Assembly: GCA_028288725.1 (NCBI GenBank)
Contig: JAQGIC010000058.1
Location: 1-64,000 of the forward strand
Source: Rhodospirillales bacterium
GTDB taxonomy: Bacteria > Pseudomonadota > Alphaproteobacteria > ATCC43930 > CGMCC-115725
DNA length: 64,000 nt
Direction: 5' to 3'
The first letter of the stretch is position 1. Every line of letters begins with the position of its first letter. The notes beneath the pieces are model-generated. The model was not told the DNA's origin, searched no databases, and worked only from the letters and a program-made list of their open reading frames with translations. Of this stretch, positions 52,901-61,887 are shown piece by piece. A program made the translations under genes and the position numbers.

Positions 52901-55900
52901 GTCAAGATCAGCTTCCGCCAATTGCTGCGCGACCAATCCACCATCGAAAAGCTGGCCCTGTTTCTGGCCACCCAGATGCCGGCTCCGGCACCGAAGCCCG
53001 CCATCAGCGCCCAGCCCGCGGCGGTGGCACCAGCCGTCGCCCAGGCCGTGCCGACCGGCGGGATCGAAGACCTGTTCCGCGAACAGATGAACGCGATGAA
53101 GGGGCTGTTCGACCAGCAGCTCCAGACCCTGCGGCAGATCGGCCAAGCTTCGCCGGCGAGCATGCCCACGCCGGCGGCACCGGGGCTCTCGCCGGCTCCG
53201 GCACCGGTATCCGCACCGGCCGACGACGCCCCGCCGTCGCGCTTCCAGGTCTATCGGGCCGGTGCCAAAGCGGCAGCGCCCGACGTGACTCCGGCTCAGC
53301 AGACCCATCTCGACGGGCTGATCCAGCGCTATGCCCGGAAGAGCGCGGGCTCGAAGCGATTGACCGCACAATACCGTCCTTCGCTGGCGGATCCGCGCGC
53401 GGCTGCGGGGTTCCGCTCGGAATGGAAGGAGATGGTCTACCCGATCGTCTGCGAGCGCTCGCACGGCTCCAAGATCTGGGACGTCGACGGCAACGAATAT
53501 ATCGACCTGGTGAACGGCTATGGGCAGACCGCCTTCGGCCATGCTCCGGATTTCGTCACCCGTGCGGTCGCCGAACAGATGGAACGGGGCTTCGCCATCG
53601 GACCGCAGGCCGAACTGGCCGGGCGAATTTCCGAGCTGTTCCGCGAGATGACCGGCAACGAGCGCATGACCTTCTGCAACACCGGCTCCGAAGCGGTCAT
53701 GGCGGCCCTCCGCATCGCGCGCGCCGTGACCGGGCGGACCAAGGTCGTCGTGTTCAACGGCGCCTATCACGGCCAGTTCGACGAGGTGCTGGTGAAAGGC
53801 CTCGCCCGATCGACGGCCAATCCGCGATCGCTGCCGGTGGCGCCGGGTATTCCGGAATCCGCCGTCAGCAACCTGGTCGTGCTCGACTATGCCACGCCCG
53901 AGGCGCTCGACTGGATCCGGGCCCATGCCGATGAGCTCGCCGCGGTCGTGGCCGAACCGGTGCAAAGCCGGCATCCGGCGCTGCGGCCGGTCGAATTTCT
54001 GAAGGCGATCCGCGAAATCACCGCGGCGTCCGGCACCGCCTTCATCCTGGACGAGGTCGTGACCGGCTTCCGTGTGCATCCGGGCGGCATGCAGGCGGTC
54101 ATGGGCATCCGCGCCGATATGGCGACCTATGGGAAGGTCGTCGGCGGCGGGCTGCCGATCGGTATTCTGGCCGGCAAGGCCGCGTTCATGGACGCGCTCG
54201 ACGGCGGCGCCTGGCAGTATGGCGACGGTTCGGTTCCGGAGGCGGCGGTCACCTTCTTCGCCGGCACCTTCGTGCGGCATCCCTTGACGCTGGCCGCGAC
54301 CTGGGCCGTGCTCAATCATCTGAAGGACGCGGGGGCGTCGCTGCAGGAGCAGCTGGCCGGCCGGGCCGAGCGGCTGGTCGACCAACTGCGGGCTTTGTTC
54401 CAGACTTACGGCATCGCGGCGCCGATCGAGAATTTCTCCAGCTTCTTCTATTTCAACCTCGGTGCCGAGCATCCGCTGGCCGGTCTGCTGTTCCATCATC
54501 TGCGCTATCGCGGCATCCATATTCAGGACGGATTTCCGTGTTTTCTGACGACCGCCCATTCCGATGCGGACCTGGATGCCATCGTCGCGGCGTTCGAGGC
54601 GAGCCTGGCCGAACTCGCGGCGGTCGGGATCTTCCGGCCCAAGGCCGTGATGGCGGACGCTCCAGCCGCGGAAGCGGCCGCCGATCGCGTTCCGTTGACC
54701 GAAAATCAGATGGAGATCTGGCTGTCCGCGCAATTGGGCGAGGATGCGTCCTGCGCGTTCAATGAATCGGTTACGCTCAGCCTGGAGGGTATGCTGGACC
54801 GCCCGGCGCTGCAGGCGGCGCTCGATCGGGTCGCCGCGCGCCATGAATCGCTACGCGCCCGCTTCAGTCCGACCGGCGAATGGCTCCAGATCGCCGCACC
54901 CGAACCCGTCCGTTGCGATTTCCACGATCTGGTCGGCGCAAACGCCGCCGCGGCGTTCGACGAGATCGTGGCGACCGATGCGCGGACGCCGTTCGACCTC
55001 GTCGAAGGTCCGGCCTTCAGGGCGCAGCTGGCCCGTCTCGACGCCGACAGGCATGCGTTGGTCCTGACGGCGCATCACATCATCTGCGACGGCTGGTCGA
55101 TCAACGTGATCGTGGGCGAACTGGCCGAGATCTATCAGGCCATCGTGACCGGCCGCGCGCCGACGCTGCAGTCGCCGCTTCGGTTCAGCGAATATGCATT
55201 GCGCGAAACAGCCGCCAGTTCGGAACGCGCAGCCACGGAAGCCTATTGGCTGGGCAAGTTCGAGCGGCTGCCTCTGCCGCTCGACCTGCCGACCGATCGC
55301 CCCCGGGCCGCGATCAAGAGCTTCAGCGGTTCCAGCCGTTCGCGCCGGATCGACCGGGATCTGCATCAGGCCCTCAAGGCCGCCGGCGCTGCGCAGGAAT
55401 GCACGCTGTTCGTGACGCTGCTGGCGGCATTCGAGGTGCTTATGGGGCGGCTGGCCGGCCAGAGCGAAGTGGTGATCGGCGTCCCGACCGCCGGCCAGTC
55501 GCTGGTCGACGACGAAGCGCCGCTCGTCGGCCATTGCGTCAACTTCCTGCCGATCCGCGGTCATTGGAAGCCCCACACCACGCTCGGCGAGCATATGCAG
55601 CGGGTGGCGGCCCAGGTTCTGGAGGCCTATGAGCACCAGAACTACACGTTCGGCACGCTCGTGCGGCAGCTGGGCGTGGCACGGGAAATCAATCGCCTGC
55701 CCCTGACCGAGGTTCAGTTCAACCTCGAACGGCTGTCGGAGCGGTTGGACGTGCCCGGGCTCACCATCGAAATCCGGCCGAATGCGAAGGCCTATGTCAA
55801 TTTCGACATCTTCCTCAATGTGATCGAATCCAAGCAGGGGCTGCGGCTCGATTGCGACTACAACACCGATCTCTGGGACGCGGCGACGATCGACCGCTGG

Positions 55901-57805
55901 CTCGACTATTACGAGGCACTGCTTCGCTCCTTCGCCCGCTCGGGCGAAGCGACCGTCGCCGCGGTCGACCTGCTGCCGGCACCGGAACGGGAATGGCTGC
56001 TTTCGGGGTTGAATGCGACGACGCATCCGTTCCCGTCGCAGGTGTGCGTCGATCAGGTGATCGAGGAAATTGCCCTGCACCATCCGGACCGCATCGCGGT
56101 CGAGGCTTCGGGGCTTTCGCTCAACTATCGGGAATTGAACACCCGGGCCAATCAGCTGGCTCACGGGATCCTGGACAGCGTCCGACCGGGCTCGCTGATC
56201 GGCATCTGCGTCGAGCGTTCGGCGGAAATGCTGATCGCGATGCTGGGCGTCCTCAAGGCCGGCTGCGCCTACGTGCCGCTGGATCCCCGTCATCCGCTGG
56301 AACGGCGGCGCCTGATCCTGGGCGAAGCCGGCGTTGCCGGACTGATTGCCGACGATCCGGAGATGAGTTCGCTGGCTTCGCCCGGGACGGTGATCCTCGA
56401 TCTTTTGAATCGTCCCATGGCGGATGGCGCGCCCCTGGATCGGCCGGCGATCGCGCGGGCCTCCGACCAACTCGCCTATGTCATCTACACCTCGGGCTCG
56501 ACGGGGCGTCCAAAGGGCGTCGAGATTTCGCATCGGGCAGCGGTCAATTTTCTCGCCAGCATGGCGCGGGAACCGGGCTTCGGCTTCGACGACGTCATGC
56601 TGGCGGTCACGACCATCGCGTTCGACATCGCGGTCCTGGAGCTGTTCCTGCCGCTCAGCGTCGGCGGCCGGGTCGTGATCGCCGGTGCGGATGAGGCGCG
56701 CGACGGCGATCGGCTTCGCAGCTTGTTGTCCGAAAGCGGCGCCACGGTCATGCAGGCCACGCCGGCGACGTGGCGGTTGCTGCTCGAAGCCGCCTTCGCG
56801 CCGGCGCCAGGCTTCCGCATGCTGTGCGGCGGGGAAGCGCTGCCGCGGGACTTGGCGGCGCAGCTGCTGAAGACCGGCGGCCGGCTCTGGAACATGTATG
56901 GGCCGACGGAAACGACGGTCTGGTCGTCCTGCGTGGAAATCGCGGAGCATACCGGCGAGATCACGATCGGCACGCCGATCGCGAATACCCAGTTCTACAT
57001 CCTCGATCGTTTCGACCAGCTTGCGCCGATCGGGGTTCCCGGCCAGTTGCACATTGGCGGGGAAGGGTTGGCGCGCGGCTATTTCAAGGCGCAGGACCTG
57101 ACGCTCGACAAGTTCATCGCCAACCCGTTCGGCGGTCCTTCGCCGCGGCTTTACCGCACCGGGGACGTCGCGCGCCGCCTGGCGGATGGCACCATCGTCA
57201 TGAGCGGACGGATGGACCATCAGATAAAGCTGCGCGGCTTCCGTATCGAACTGGGCGAAATCGAAGCGGCCCTCGGCCGGCAGGAGGGCATCGCCAGTTG
57301 CGCGGTCGCGCTCAAGCCCGGTCCGTCGGGCGCGCCTCAGCTGGTCGGCTATGTCGTGCCGCGCGATCGTCAAACCTTCGCCACGGCCGCGATACGCGGT
57401 GCGCTTGCGGCGGAACTGCCCGACTACATGGTGCCGACCGGCTGGGTATTGCTCGACGCCCTGCCGCTGTCGCCGAACGGAAAGCTGGACCGCGGCGCCT
57501 TGCCGAGCCCCGAGACCGTACCGGAAACGGTCGAACAGAACCAACCGGTCAGTCCGCTGGAGGCGCGCATCCTGGCGATCTGGCGGGATGTGCTGAAACT
57601 CGAGCGGATCGGCACGACCGACGACCTGTTGGATCTCGGCGCCGACTCCATTCACTTCTTTCAGATTACGGCGCGGGCCAATCGGGATGGTTTGCCGATT
57701 GCGGCGAAGCAACTGCTGAGACATCGGACCGTCGCCAGCCTGGCCGCGTTTCTCGAAGCCCAAAGTGCAACCTCGCCCGTCGCAAGCCAAGCGAAGGCCG
57801 GTTGA
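49958..57805 (+). CDS. hybrid PKS-NRPS: KS-AT-ACP-aminotransferase-C-A-PCP
   Basis: A 2615-residue megaenzyme. KS (about 10-440) with C187, H323 and H363. AT (about 535-830) with S633 in GHSIGE and an HAFH motif, which indicates malonyl-CoA. ACP (about 925-1000) with S966 in GFDSLFL. A class III PLP aminotransferase (about 1115-1560) with K1393 in TYGKVVGGG. C domain (about 1575-2010) with HHIICDG (H1706, H1707, D1711). A domain (about 2035-2520). PCP with S2564 in GADSIHF. There is no KR, DH, ER or methyltransferase, so the beta-keto group meets the aminotransferase directly, as in mycosubtilin- or microcystin-type beta-amino acid assembly. The A pocket reads DILQLGMVWK, close to the glycine code DILQLGLIWK. 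ATGA overlap upstream and TTGA overlap downstream. Confidence 0.93.
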   Translation: MSENEKLLGPGIAIVGMAGRFPGADTPEALWENICAGVESITRFSEADLDDWLDASERAAPNYVKARPILKDVDRFDPEFFGMYANEAALTDPQHRVFLECSWQALEDGGYDPSAYAGAIGVFAGSSMNTYFLNNVCADRSTIERFTTSFQVGCYPMLLGAGQEFLATRVAYKLGLTGPAITVQSACSTSLVAVGQACQSLLLYQSDMALAGGVSISFPQQRGYMHQEGGLASADGHCRTFDAAASGTVFGSGAGVVLLKRLEDAIADGDQIYAVIRGVGMNNDGATKIGFTAPSAEGQAVAIEQALALAGVNARDISYVECHGTATPLGDPIEVAGLTRAFRKTTDERQFCALGSVKTNVGHLDAAAGVTGLIKTALALRHAKLPPTLHYTTPNPQIDFQASPFFVNTVLGDWPAGKGPRRAGVSSFGVGGTNVHVVVEEAPPADASSEIAGPQLLVLSGRTPNAVSEARTRLAGYLRSHPDLSLQDVATTLQSGRRRFKHRFAAVCRDRADALQKLEDGSLGAGGDAGSAEPTTLALLFPGQGAQYPQMGRDLYATEPTFRHAVDACADILHRLTGTDIRAYLYPEESVEDAGKQLMSTLVAQPAIFTVEYALAQLWLSWGLTPQTMIGHSIGEFVVACLAGVFSLEDALRIVAARGRLMQDLPTGAMLAVRLTPDEIEPILPPSLAIAAINGPTLSVVAGPHDAIAAFQAMLEARGAFSRLLATSHAFHSPMMDPMVAALRDTVAAVSLSAPRFSYVSTVSGGWIAPHEATSPDYWARHAREPVRFHAALKTLFENGNPVVLEVGPGTTLTNLARQAIRGLDQRAVASLSDSSRETGDVDALLTAVGDLWTAGIDIDFTAVRQGRGRRISLPTYPFQRSSHWVAPPSRLASSDSASVRLAPPTAPAPSEEPVSMPDTSAQPATAASGHAELHTLIRSTIEDLSGESMAGTELGTSFLEMGFDSLFLGQVAQRLQNQTKVKISFRQLLRDQSTIEKLALFLATQMPAPAPKPAISAQPAAVAPAVAQAVPTGGIEDLFREQMNAMKGLFDQQLQTLRQIGQASPASMPTPAAPGLSPAPAPVSAPADDAPPSRFQVYRAGAKAAAPDVTPAQQTHLDGLIQRYARKSAGSKRLTAQYRPSLADPRAAAGFRSEWKEMVYPIVCERSHGSKIWDVDGNEYIDLVNGYGQTAFGHAPDFVTRAVAEQMERGFAIGPQAELAGRISELFREMTGNERMTFCNTGSEAVMAALRIARAVTGRTKVVVFNGAYHGQFDEVLVKGLARSTANPRSLPVAPGIPESAVSNLVVLDYATPEALDWIRAHADELAAVVAEPVQSRHPALRPVEFLKAIREITAASGTAFILDEVVTGFRVHPGGMQAVMGIRADMATYGKVVGGGLPIGILAGKAAFMDALDGGAWQYGDGSVPEAAVTFFAGTFVRHPLTLAATWAVLNHLKDAGASLQEQLAGRAERLVDQLRALFQTYGIAAPIENFSSFFYFNLGAEHPLAGLLFHHLRYRGIHIQDGFPCFLTTAHSDADLDAIVAAFEASLAELAAVGIFRPKAVMADAPAAEAAADRVPLTENQMEIWLSAQLGEDASCAFNESVTLSLEGMLDRPALQAALDRVAARHESLRARFSPTGEWLQIAAPEPVRCDFHDLVGANAAAAFDEIVATDARTPFDLVEGPAFRAQLARLDADRHALVLTAHHIICDGWSINVIVGELAEIYQAIVTGRAPTLQSPLRFSEYALRETAASSERAATEAYWLGKFERLPLPLDLPTDRPRAAIKSFSGSSRSRRIDRDLHQALKAAGAAQECTLFVTLLAAFEVLMGRLAGQSEVVIGVPTAGQSLVDDEAPLVGHCVNFLPIRGHWKPHTTLGEHMQRVAAQVLEAYEHQNYTFGTLVRQLGVAREINRLPLTEVQFNLERLSERLDVPGLTIEIRPNAKAYVNFDIFLNVIESKQGLRLDCDYNTDLWDAATIDRWLDYYEALLRSFARSGEATVAAVDLLPAPEREWLLSGLNATTHPFPSQVCVDQVIEEIALHHPDRIAVEASGLSLNYRELNTRANQLAHGILDSVRPGSLIGICVERSAEMLIAMLGVLKAGCAYVPLDPRHPLERRRLILGEAGVAGLIADDPEMSSLASPGTVILDLLNRPMADGAPLDRPAIARASDQLAYVIYTSGSTGRPKGVEISHRAAVNFLASMAREPGFGFDDVMLAVTTIAFDIAVLELFLPLSVGGRVVIAGADEARDGDRLRSLLSESGATVMQATPATWRLLLEAAFAPAPGFRMLCGGEALPRDLAAQLLKTGGRLWNMYGPTETTVWSSCVEIAEHTGEITIGTPIANTQFYILDRFDQLAPIGVPGQLHIGGEGLARGYFKAQDLTLDKFIANPFGGPSPRLYRTGDVARRLADGTIVMSGRMDHQIKLRGFRIELGEIEAALGRQEGIASCAVALKPGPSGAPQLVGYVVPRDRQTFATAAIRGALAAELPDYMVPTGWVLLDALPLSPNGKLDRGALPSPETVPETVEQNQPVSPLEARILAIWRDVLKLERIGTTDDLLDLGADSIHFFQITARANRDGLPIAAKQLLRHRTVASLAAFLEAQSATSPVASQAKAG

Positions 57806-60800
57806 CCCTCACGATCTTTGGAAGGCGGGGAATCTTGATCACAGGACCTTTCAGTTTGGAGGCGGGGGGCCTCGGGGACAATCTGGTCGCGGCTGCCGAG
57901 CGGCAGTACCCGTGCACTCTTGCCCAGGAGCGCTTTTGGATCCTGGACCGGCTGCTCCCAGGCAATCCCGCGCTCAATATCGCCGTGCGGTGGCGGCTTG
58001 TCGGCCGGATTTCGACGAGCGAGCTGGAACAGGCGTTCCGGCTCATTCTGTCCCGGCACGAGAGCTTGCGCACCGCTTTCGTCGAGCGCGACGGCGGGCT
58101 GGTCCAGATCATCAAGCCGTCGGTCGGCTTCCGACTGCCCGCAGTGGACCTGACCGGCCTGTCCGAGGATGCCGCCGAAGCGGAAATGGAGCGGCTGACC
58201 AAGCTCGAAGCGTGCGGCTCGTTCGATCTGGCGCAGCCACCCATGTTGCGCGCGACACAGCTCCGGGTTCGGCACGACCAGTCCGTCCTGCTGGTCACGG
58301 TTCATCATGTCGTCGCCGACGGCTGGTCGATCGGTGTCCTCGCCCGCGAGATGGGGGAGATCTGCGCCGCTCTGCAGGCCGGCCGGCTACCGACCTTGCC
58401 CCCGCTGTCGCTCAGCTATGGCGACTTTGCCCGGCAACAGCGGAACGATCTGTCGAATGCCGATTTCGAGACCGACGAGCTCTTCTGGCGCCAGTCGCTC
58501 GGCGGCATGAAGCATTTCGAACTGCAGACCGATTTCCCCCGTCCGCTCGAACAGACCGCGAACGGCTCGATCGTCTCGATCCTGTTGCCGCGCACGATAA
58601 CCGACGCGTTCGCGCGTCTGGCCCGGCGCAACGGCTGCACGCTGTTCATGGCGGCGCTGGCCAATCTCTACACGCTGCTGCACCGATATTCCGACGAGAC
58701 CGACATCGCGATCGGGACGCAGACCGCCGGACGGGACGAGGTCGACGTCGAGAATCTGGTCGGCCTGTTCATCAACACGCTGGTCCTGCGCGGCGACCTG
58801 TCCGGCGGCCCGACCTTCGAGGACATGCTGGAGCGGACGCGCGATCTGGTGAGCGATGCGTTCGAACATCAGCGGCTTCCGCTCGAGCGGGTGATCGAGA
58901 TCGTCGCGCCGCAGCGGGATCTGAGCCGTAACGCACTCTTCTCCGTGAATTTCATCTTCCAGCGGTCCTTCATCGAAAACGCCGCCTATGGCGAATTCAG
59001 ACTGGTCGACATGCCCTCCCGCTCGGCCGGAGCGCTCTACGATCTGAACTTCTTCATGGTCGAGCGTCCGGAAGGCTGGCGGATCTCCTGCGAGTACAAC
59101 ACCGACCTGTTCGAGCAGGCGACGGCGCAACGGTTGATCGAACATTTCAGCAACCTGATGCAATCCGCGATCGCCGAACCGAATCGCAAGATCTCCGCGC
59201 TGCCGATTCTAAGCGAGGCGGAACGACGGGCCCTCACCATCGAGGCCAATGATACGGCCAGGCCCTATCCGCGCGAGCTGGCGCTGCCGGCGTTGTTCAT
59301 GGAGCAGGCGGTGAAGACGCCGTCCGCCGTCGCGGTGGCCTGCGGGCGCGCCTCGCTCACCTATGAAGAGCTGGACCGGGCATCCTCGTCGCTCGCCCAT
59401 CATCTGCTGGCGCTCGATGTCGGCGGACGCCTGGTGGGCGTGATGCTCGAACGTTCGGTGGATCTGCCGATCGCGCTGCTCGGCATCATGAAGGCCGGCG
59501 CCGCCTATGTCCCGCTCGACCCGGCCTATCCGGCGGCGCGTCTGGCGCAGATCGTCGAGGACGCGGGCCTGGTTGCCCTGGTGACCAGCAGCAGCTTGCG
59601 AGAGCGCTCGCTCGGCGACATGCCCCGTCTCGAAATCGATCGCCTGGAGGATCGGGCCGGGCCGCAGCCGTTACCGCCGGTCGATGCGGAAGCGCGCGCC
59701 TACGTCATCTTTACCTCGGGTTCGACCGGGCGGCCCAAAGGGGTCCAGATCCCGCACCGGGCCTTGGTCAATTTCCTCTGGGCGATGCGCGAGCGGCCTG
59801 GCCTGAAAGCCGATGACGTTCTCTTGTCGGTCACCACCATCTCGTTCGATATCGCGGCGCTCGAGATGTTCCTGCCGCTGATCGTCGGCGCCCGGCTGGT
59901 GATCGCAACCGCGGCGCAGATCGTCGATGGGCGGGAACTGCTGACGGTGCTGGAGCGCGAAAAGGCAACGGTCCTCCAGGCGACGCCGGTGACCTGGGAA
60001 TTGCTGATCGACGCCGGTTGGCGGGGCGCTTCGGGGCTGAAGATGCTGTGCGGCGGCGAAGCGCTGTCCCGACGGCTGGCCAATCAGCTCCTGCAGCGCG
60101 GCGGCGAGCTTTGGAACATGTACGGCCCGACCGAGACGACGATCTGGTCGTCGGCCCATCGGGTCGGACCGGGCAAGGGGCCGGTCCCGATCGGCGGCGT
60201 TATCGCGAATACCCAGTTCTACGTGGTCGACGGCGCGGACGGCCTCGTTCCTCCGGGCGCGCCCGGTGAGCTGATCATCGGCGGCGACGGCGTCGCCATC
60301 GGCTATCTGGGCCGCGACGATCTGACCCGTGCGCGTTTCGCACCCGACGTCTTTCGTCCGGATGCCGGCGGGCGCCTGTACCGCACGGGCGATATCGTTC
60401 GATCCCGCGGCGCCGGGGAGTTCGAATATCTCGGCCGAACCGATCACCAGGTAAAGCTGCGCGGATTTCGGATCGAGCTGGGAGAAATCGAGGCCGCCAT
60501 TCTCGCAGATCCGGAGATCGCCGAAGCGGTCGCGACGATCCATCGGCCGGATGCCGGCGAACCGTCGCTCGCCGCCTATATCGTGGCCTCGGGAGCGCAG
60601 CGGAAACCGCCCCCTCAGATCGTCGCCCGTCTGCGCGCGCAGTTGGCTCAATCGCTGCCAAAATATATGCAGCCGCAGTTTCTGACGGTTCTCGACGCCC
60701 TGCCGCGCACGCCCAACGGCAAGATCGATCGCGAGGCGCTGCCGGCACCGGTCGTGGCGAGCGGCCCTCTTCAGGGAACGGCGCTGCCGCTCGACAAGAT

Positions 60801-61887
60801 CGAGCAGCAGCTTGCCGCCATCTGGCAAAGCGTCCTTTCCGTGGAAAACATCGACCGAGGGGTCGATTTCTTCGAACTGGGCGGCCATTCGCTCCTGGCC
60901 GCCCGCCTGCTGATGCGGGTCGAGGCGGAATTCGGGCACAAGATCAGCCTCGCCAGCCTGTTCAAATCACCGACATTGGAATCCATGGCGCGGTTGCTGA
61001 AACAGACGGACCTGCGCCAGCATGATTTCCGCCAGATTGTCCGGCTGCAGACGACGGGCTCAAAATCACCGGTCATCGGGATCAACAATACCGGGCTCTA
61101 TTTCACCCTGTCGAAGCGGCTGGGCAACGATCGGCCCTTTACGGCCCTGCAGCTGTTCGATCCGTCCTTCTCCCGCGACCGGATGCCCGACAGTTTCGAG
61201 GCGATTGCCGAGCAATATGTCGCGCTGATGCGAGAGGTGCAGCCGACCGGCCCCTATGCCCTGCTTGGCTGGTGCGTCGGGGGCGCATTGGCCTTCGAAG
61301 TCGCGCTGCAGCTGATCGCGGCCGGCGAAACGATCACGCTGCTTGCCATGATCGACACCTGGGCGCCGAACTATATCAAGGATCTGGGCCCGATCAGGGG
61401 GCGGCTCGCCAATTATTCCTACCGGTGGCAATTGATCCTGCAGGATTGGGTGCGCGCGCGGACCGAGCCCGGCGGCCTCCGGCGGTTCATCGGCAACCGG
61501 TTGTTCGTCCAGCGGATCGCGCGTCTGTTCGGCCGCCAGGGGGCCAGCGCCGACATGACTTTGGGCGCGCAGGCCCGGTACGTGACGGCGGACGGGTACG
61601 ACCAGTGGCTGCTTCGATATCTGCAGGAAAAGATCGGTCGCTACCGCCCGGGGACCTATGCCGGCGAGATTACGATCCTGCGGAGCGAGCAGGAACCGCG
61701 GGGACCGTTTCTCGACCCGAGTTTCGGGTGGCAGCAGCACACGGATCGACCGGTCGACGTCGTCACCATCCCAGGCGACCATTTCAGTATCTTCAAGGAA
61801 CCTGGCGTCGACGATATGGCCCGGGAGATCGCCAGGCGGATCGACGCCGCGCAGGACAGGTCGATTCCGCCCCGGCAGAAGGGATGA
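57802..61887 (+). CDS. terminal NRPS: C-A-PCP-thioesterase with cysteine nucleophile
   Basis: About 1361 residues. C domain (about 35-450) with HHVVADG (H168-D173). A domain (about 505-1000) with pocket code DILQLGMIWK, also glycine-like. PCP S1030 in LGGHSLL. Thioesterase (about 1090-1345) with GWCVGG: C1158 stands where most type I thioesterases have serine; the Asp (MIDTWAPN) and His (IPGDHFSIF) follow. No ATG lies before the C domain, so the start is TTG: 57802 overlaps the PKS stop (TTGA), and 57835 with GGAAGGCGGGG upstream is an alternative. It would add the last residue and release the chain. Its stop overlaps the hydrolase ATG (ATGA). Confidence 0.9.
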   Translation: MTLTIFGRRGILITGPFSLEAGGLGDNLVAAAERQYPCTLAQERFWILDRLLPGNPALNIAVRWRLVGRISTSELEQAFRLILSRHESLRTAFVERDGGLVQIIKPSVGFRLPAVDLTGLSEDAAEAEMERLTKLEACGSFDLAQPPMLRATQLRVRHDQSVLLVTVHHVVADGWSIGVLAREMGEICAALQAGRLPTLPPLSLSYGDFARQQRNDLSNADFETDELFWRQSLGGMKHFELQTDFPRPLEQTANGSIVSILLPRTITDAFARLARRNGCTLFMAALANLYTLLHRYSDETDIAIGTQTAGRDEVDVENLVGLFINTLVLRGDLSGGPTFEDMLERTRDLVSDAFEHQRLPLERVIEIVAPQRDLSRNALFSVNFIFQRSFIENAAYGEFRLVDMPSRSAGALYDLNFFMVERPEGWRISCEYNTDLFEQATAQRLIEHFSNLMQSAIAEPNRKISALPILSEAERRALTIEANDTARPYPRELALPALFMEQAVKTPSAVAVACGRASLTYEELDRASSSLAHHLLALDVGGRLVGVMLERSVDLPIALLGIMKAGAAYVPLDPAYPAARLAQIVEDAGLVALVTSSSLRERSLGDMPRLEIDRLEDRAGPQPLPPVDAEARAYVIFTSGSTGRPKGVQIPHRALVNFLWAMRERPGLKADDVLLSVTTISFDIAALEMFLPLIVGARLVIATAAQIVDGRELLTVLEREKATVLQATPVTWELLIDAGWRGASGLKMLCGGEALSRRLANQLLQRGGELWNMYGPTETTIWSSAHRVGPGKGPVPIGGVIANTQFYVVDGADGLVPPGAPGELIIGGDGVAIGYLGRDDLTRARFAPDVFRPDAGGRLYRTGDIVRSRGAGEFEYLGRTDHQVKLRGFRIELGEIEAAILADPEIAEAVATIHRPDAGEPSLAAYIVASGAQRKPPPQIVARLRAQLAQSLPKYMQPQFLTVLDALPRTPNGKIDREALPAPVVASGPLQGTALPLDKIEQQLAAIWQSVLSVENIDRGVDFFELGGHSLLAARLLMRVEAEFGHKISLASLFKSPTLESMARLLKQTDLRQHDFRQIVRLQTTGSKSPVIGINNTGLYFTLSKRLGNDRPFTALQLFDPSFSRDRMPDSFEAIAEQYVALMREVQPTGPYALLGWCVGGALAFEVALQLIAAGETITLLAMIDTWAPNYIKDLGPIRGRLANYSYRWQLILQDWVRARTEPGGLRRFIGNRLFVQRIARLFGRQGASADMTLGAQARYVTADGYDQWLLRYLQEKIGRYRPGTYAGEITILRSEQEPRGPFLDPSFGWQQHTDRPVDVVTIPGDHFSIFKEPGVDDMAREIARRIDAAQDRSIPPRQKG

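Noticed and set aside
49517-57790. Three long minus-strand open frames opposite the NRPS-PKS genes
   Set aside because: They are stop-poor shadows of GC-rich synthase genes; the plus strand has full catalytic motifs and coupled starts.
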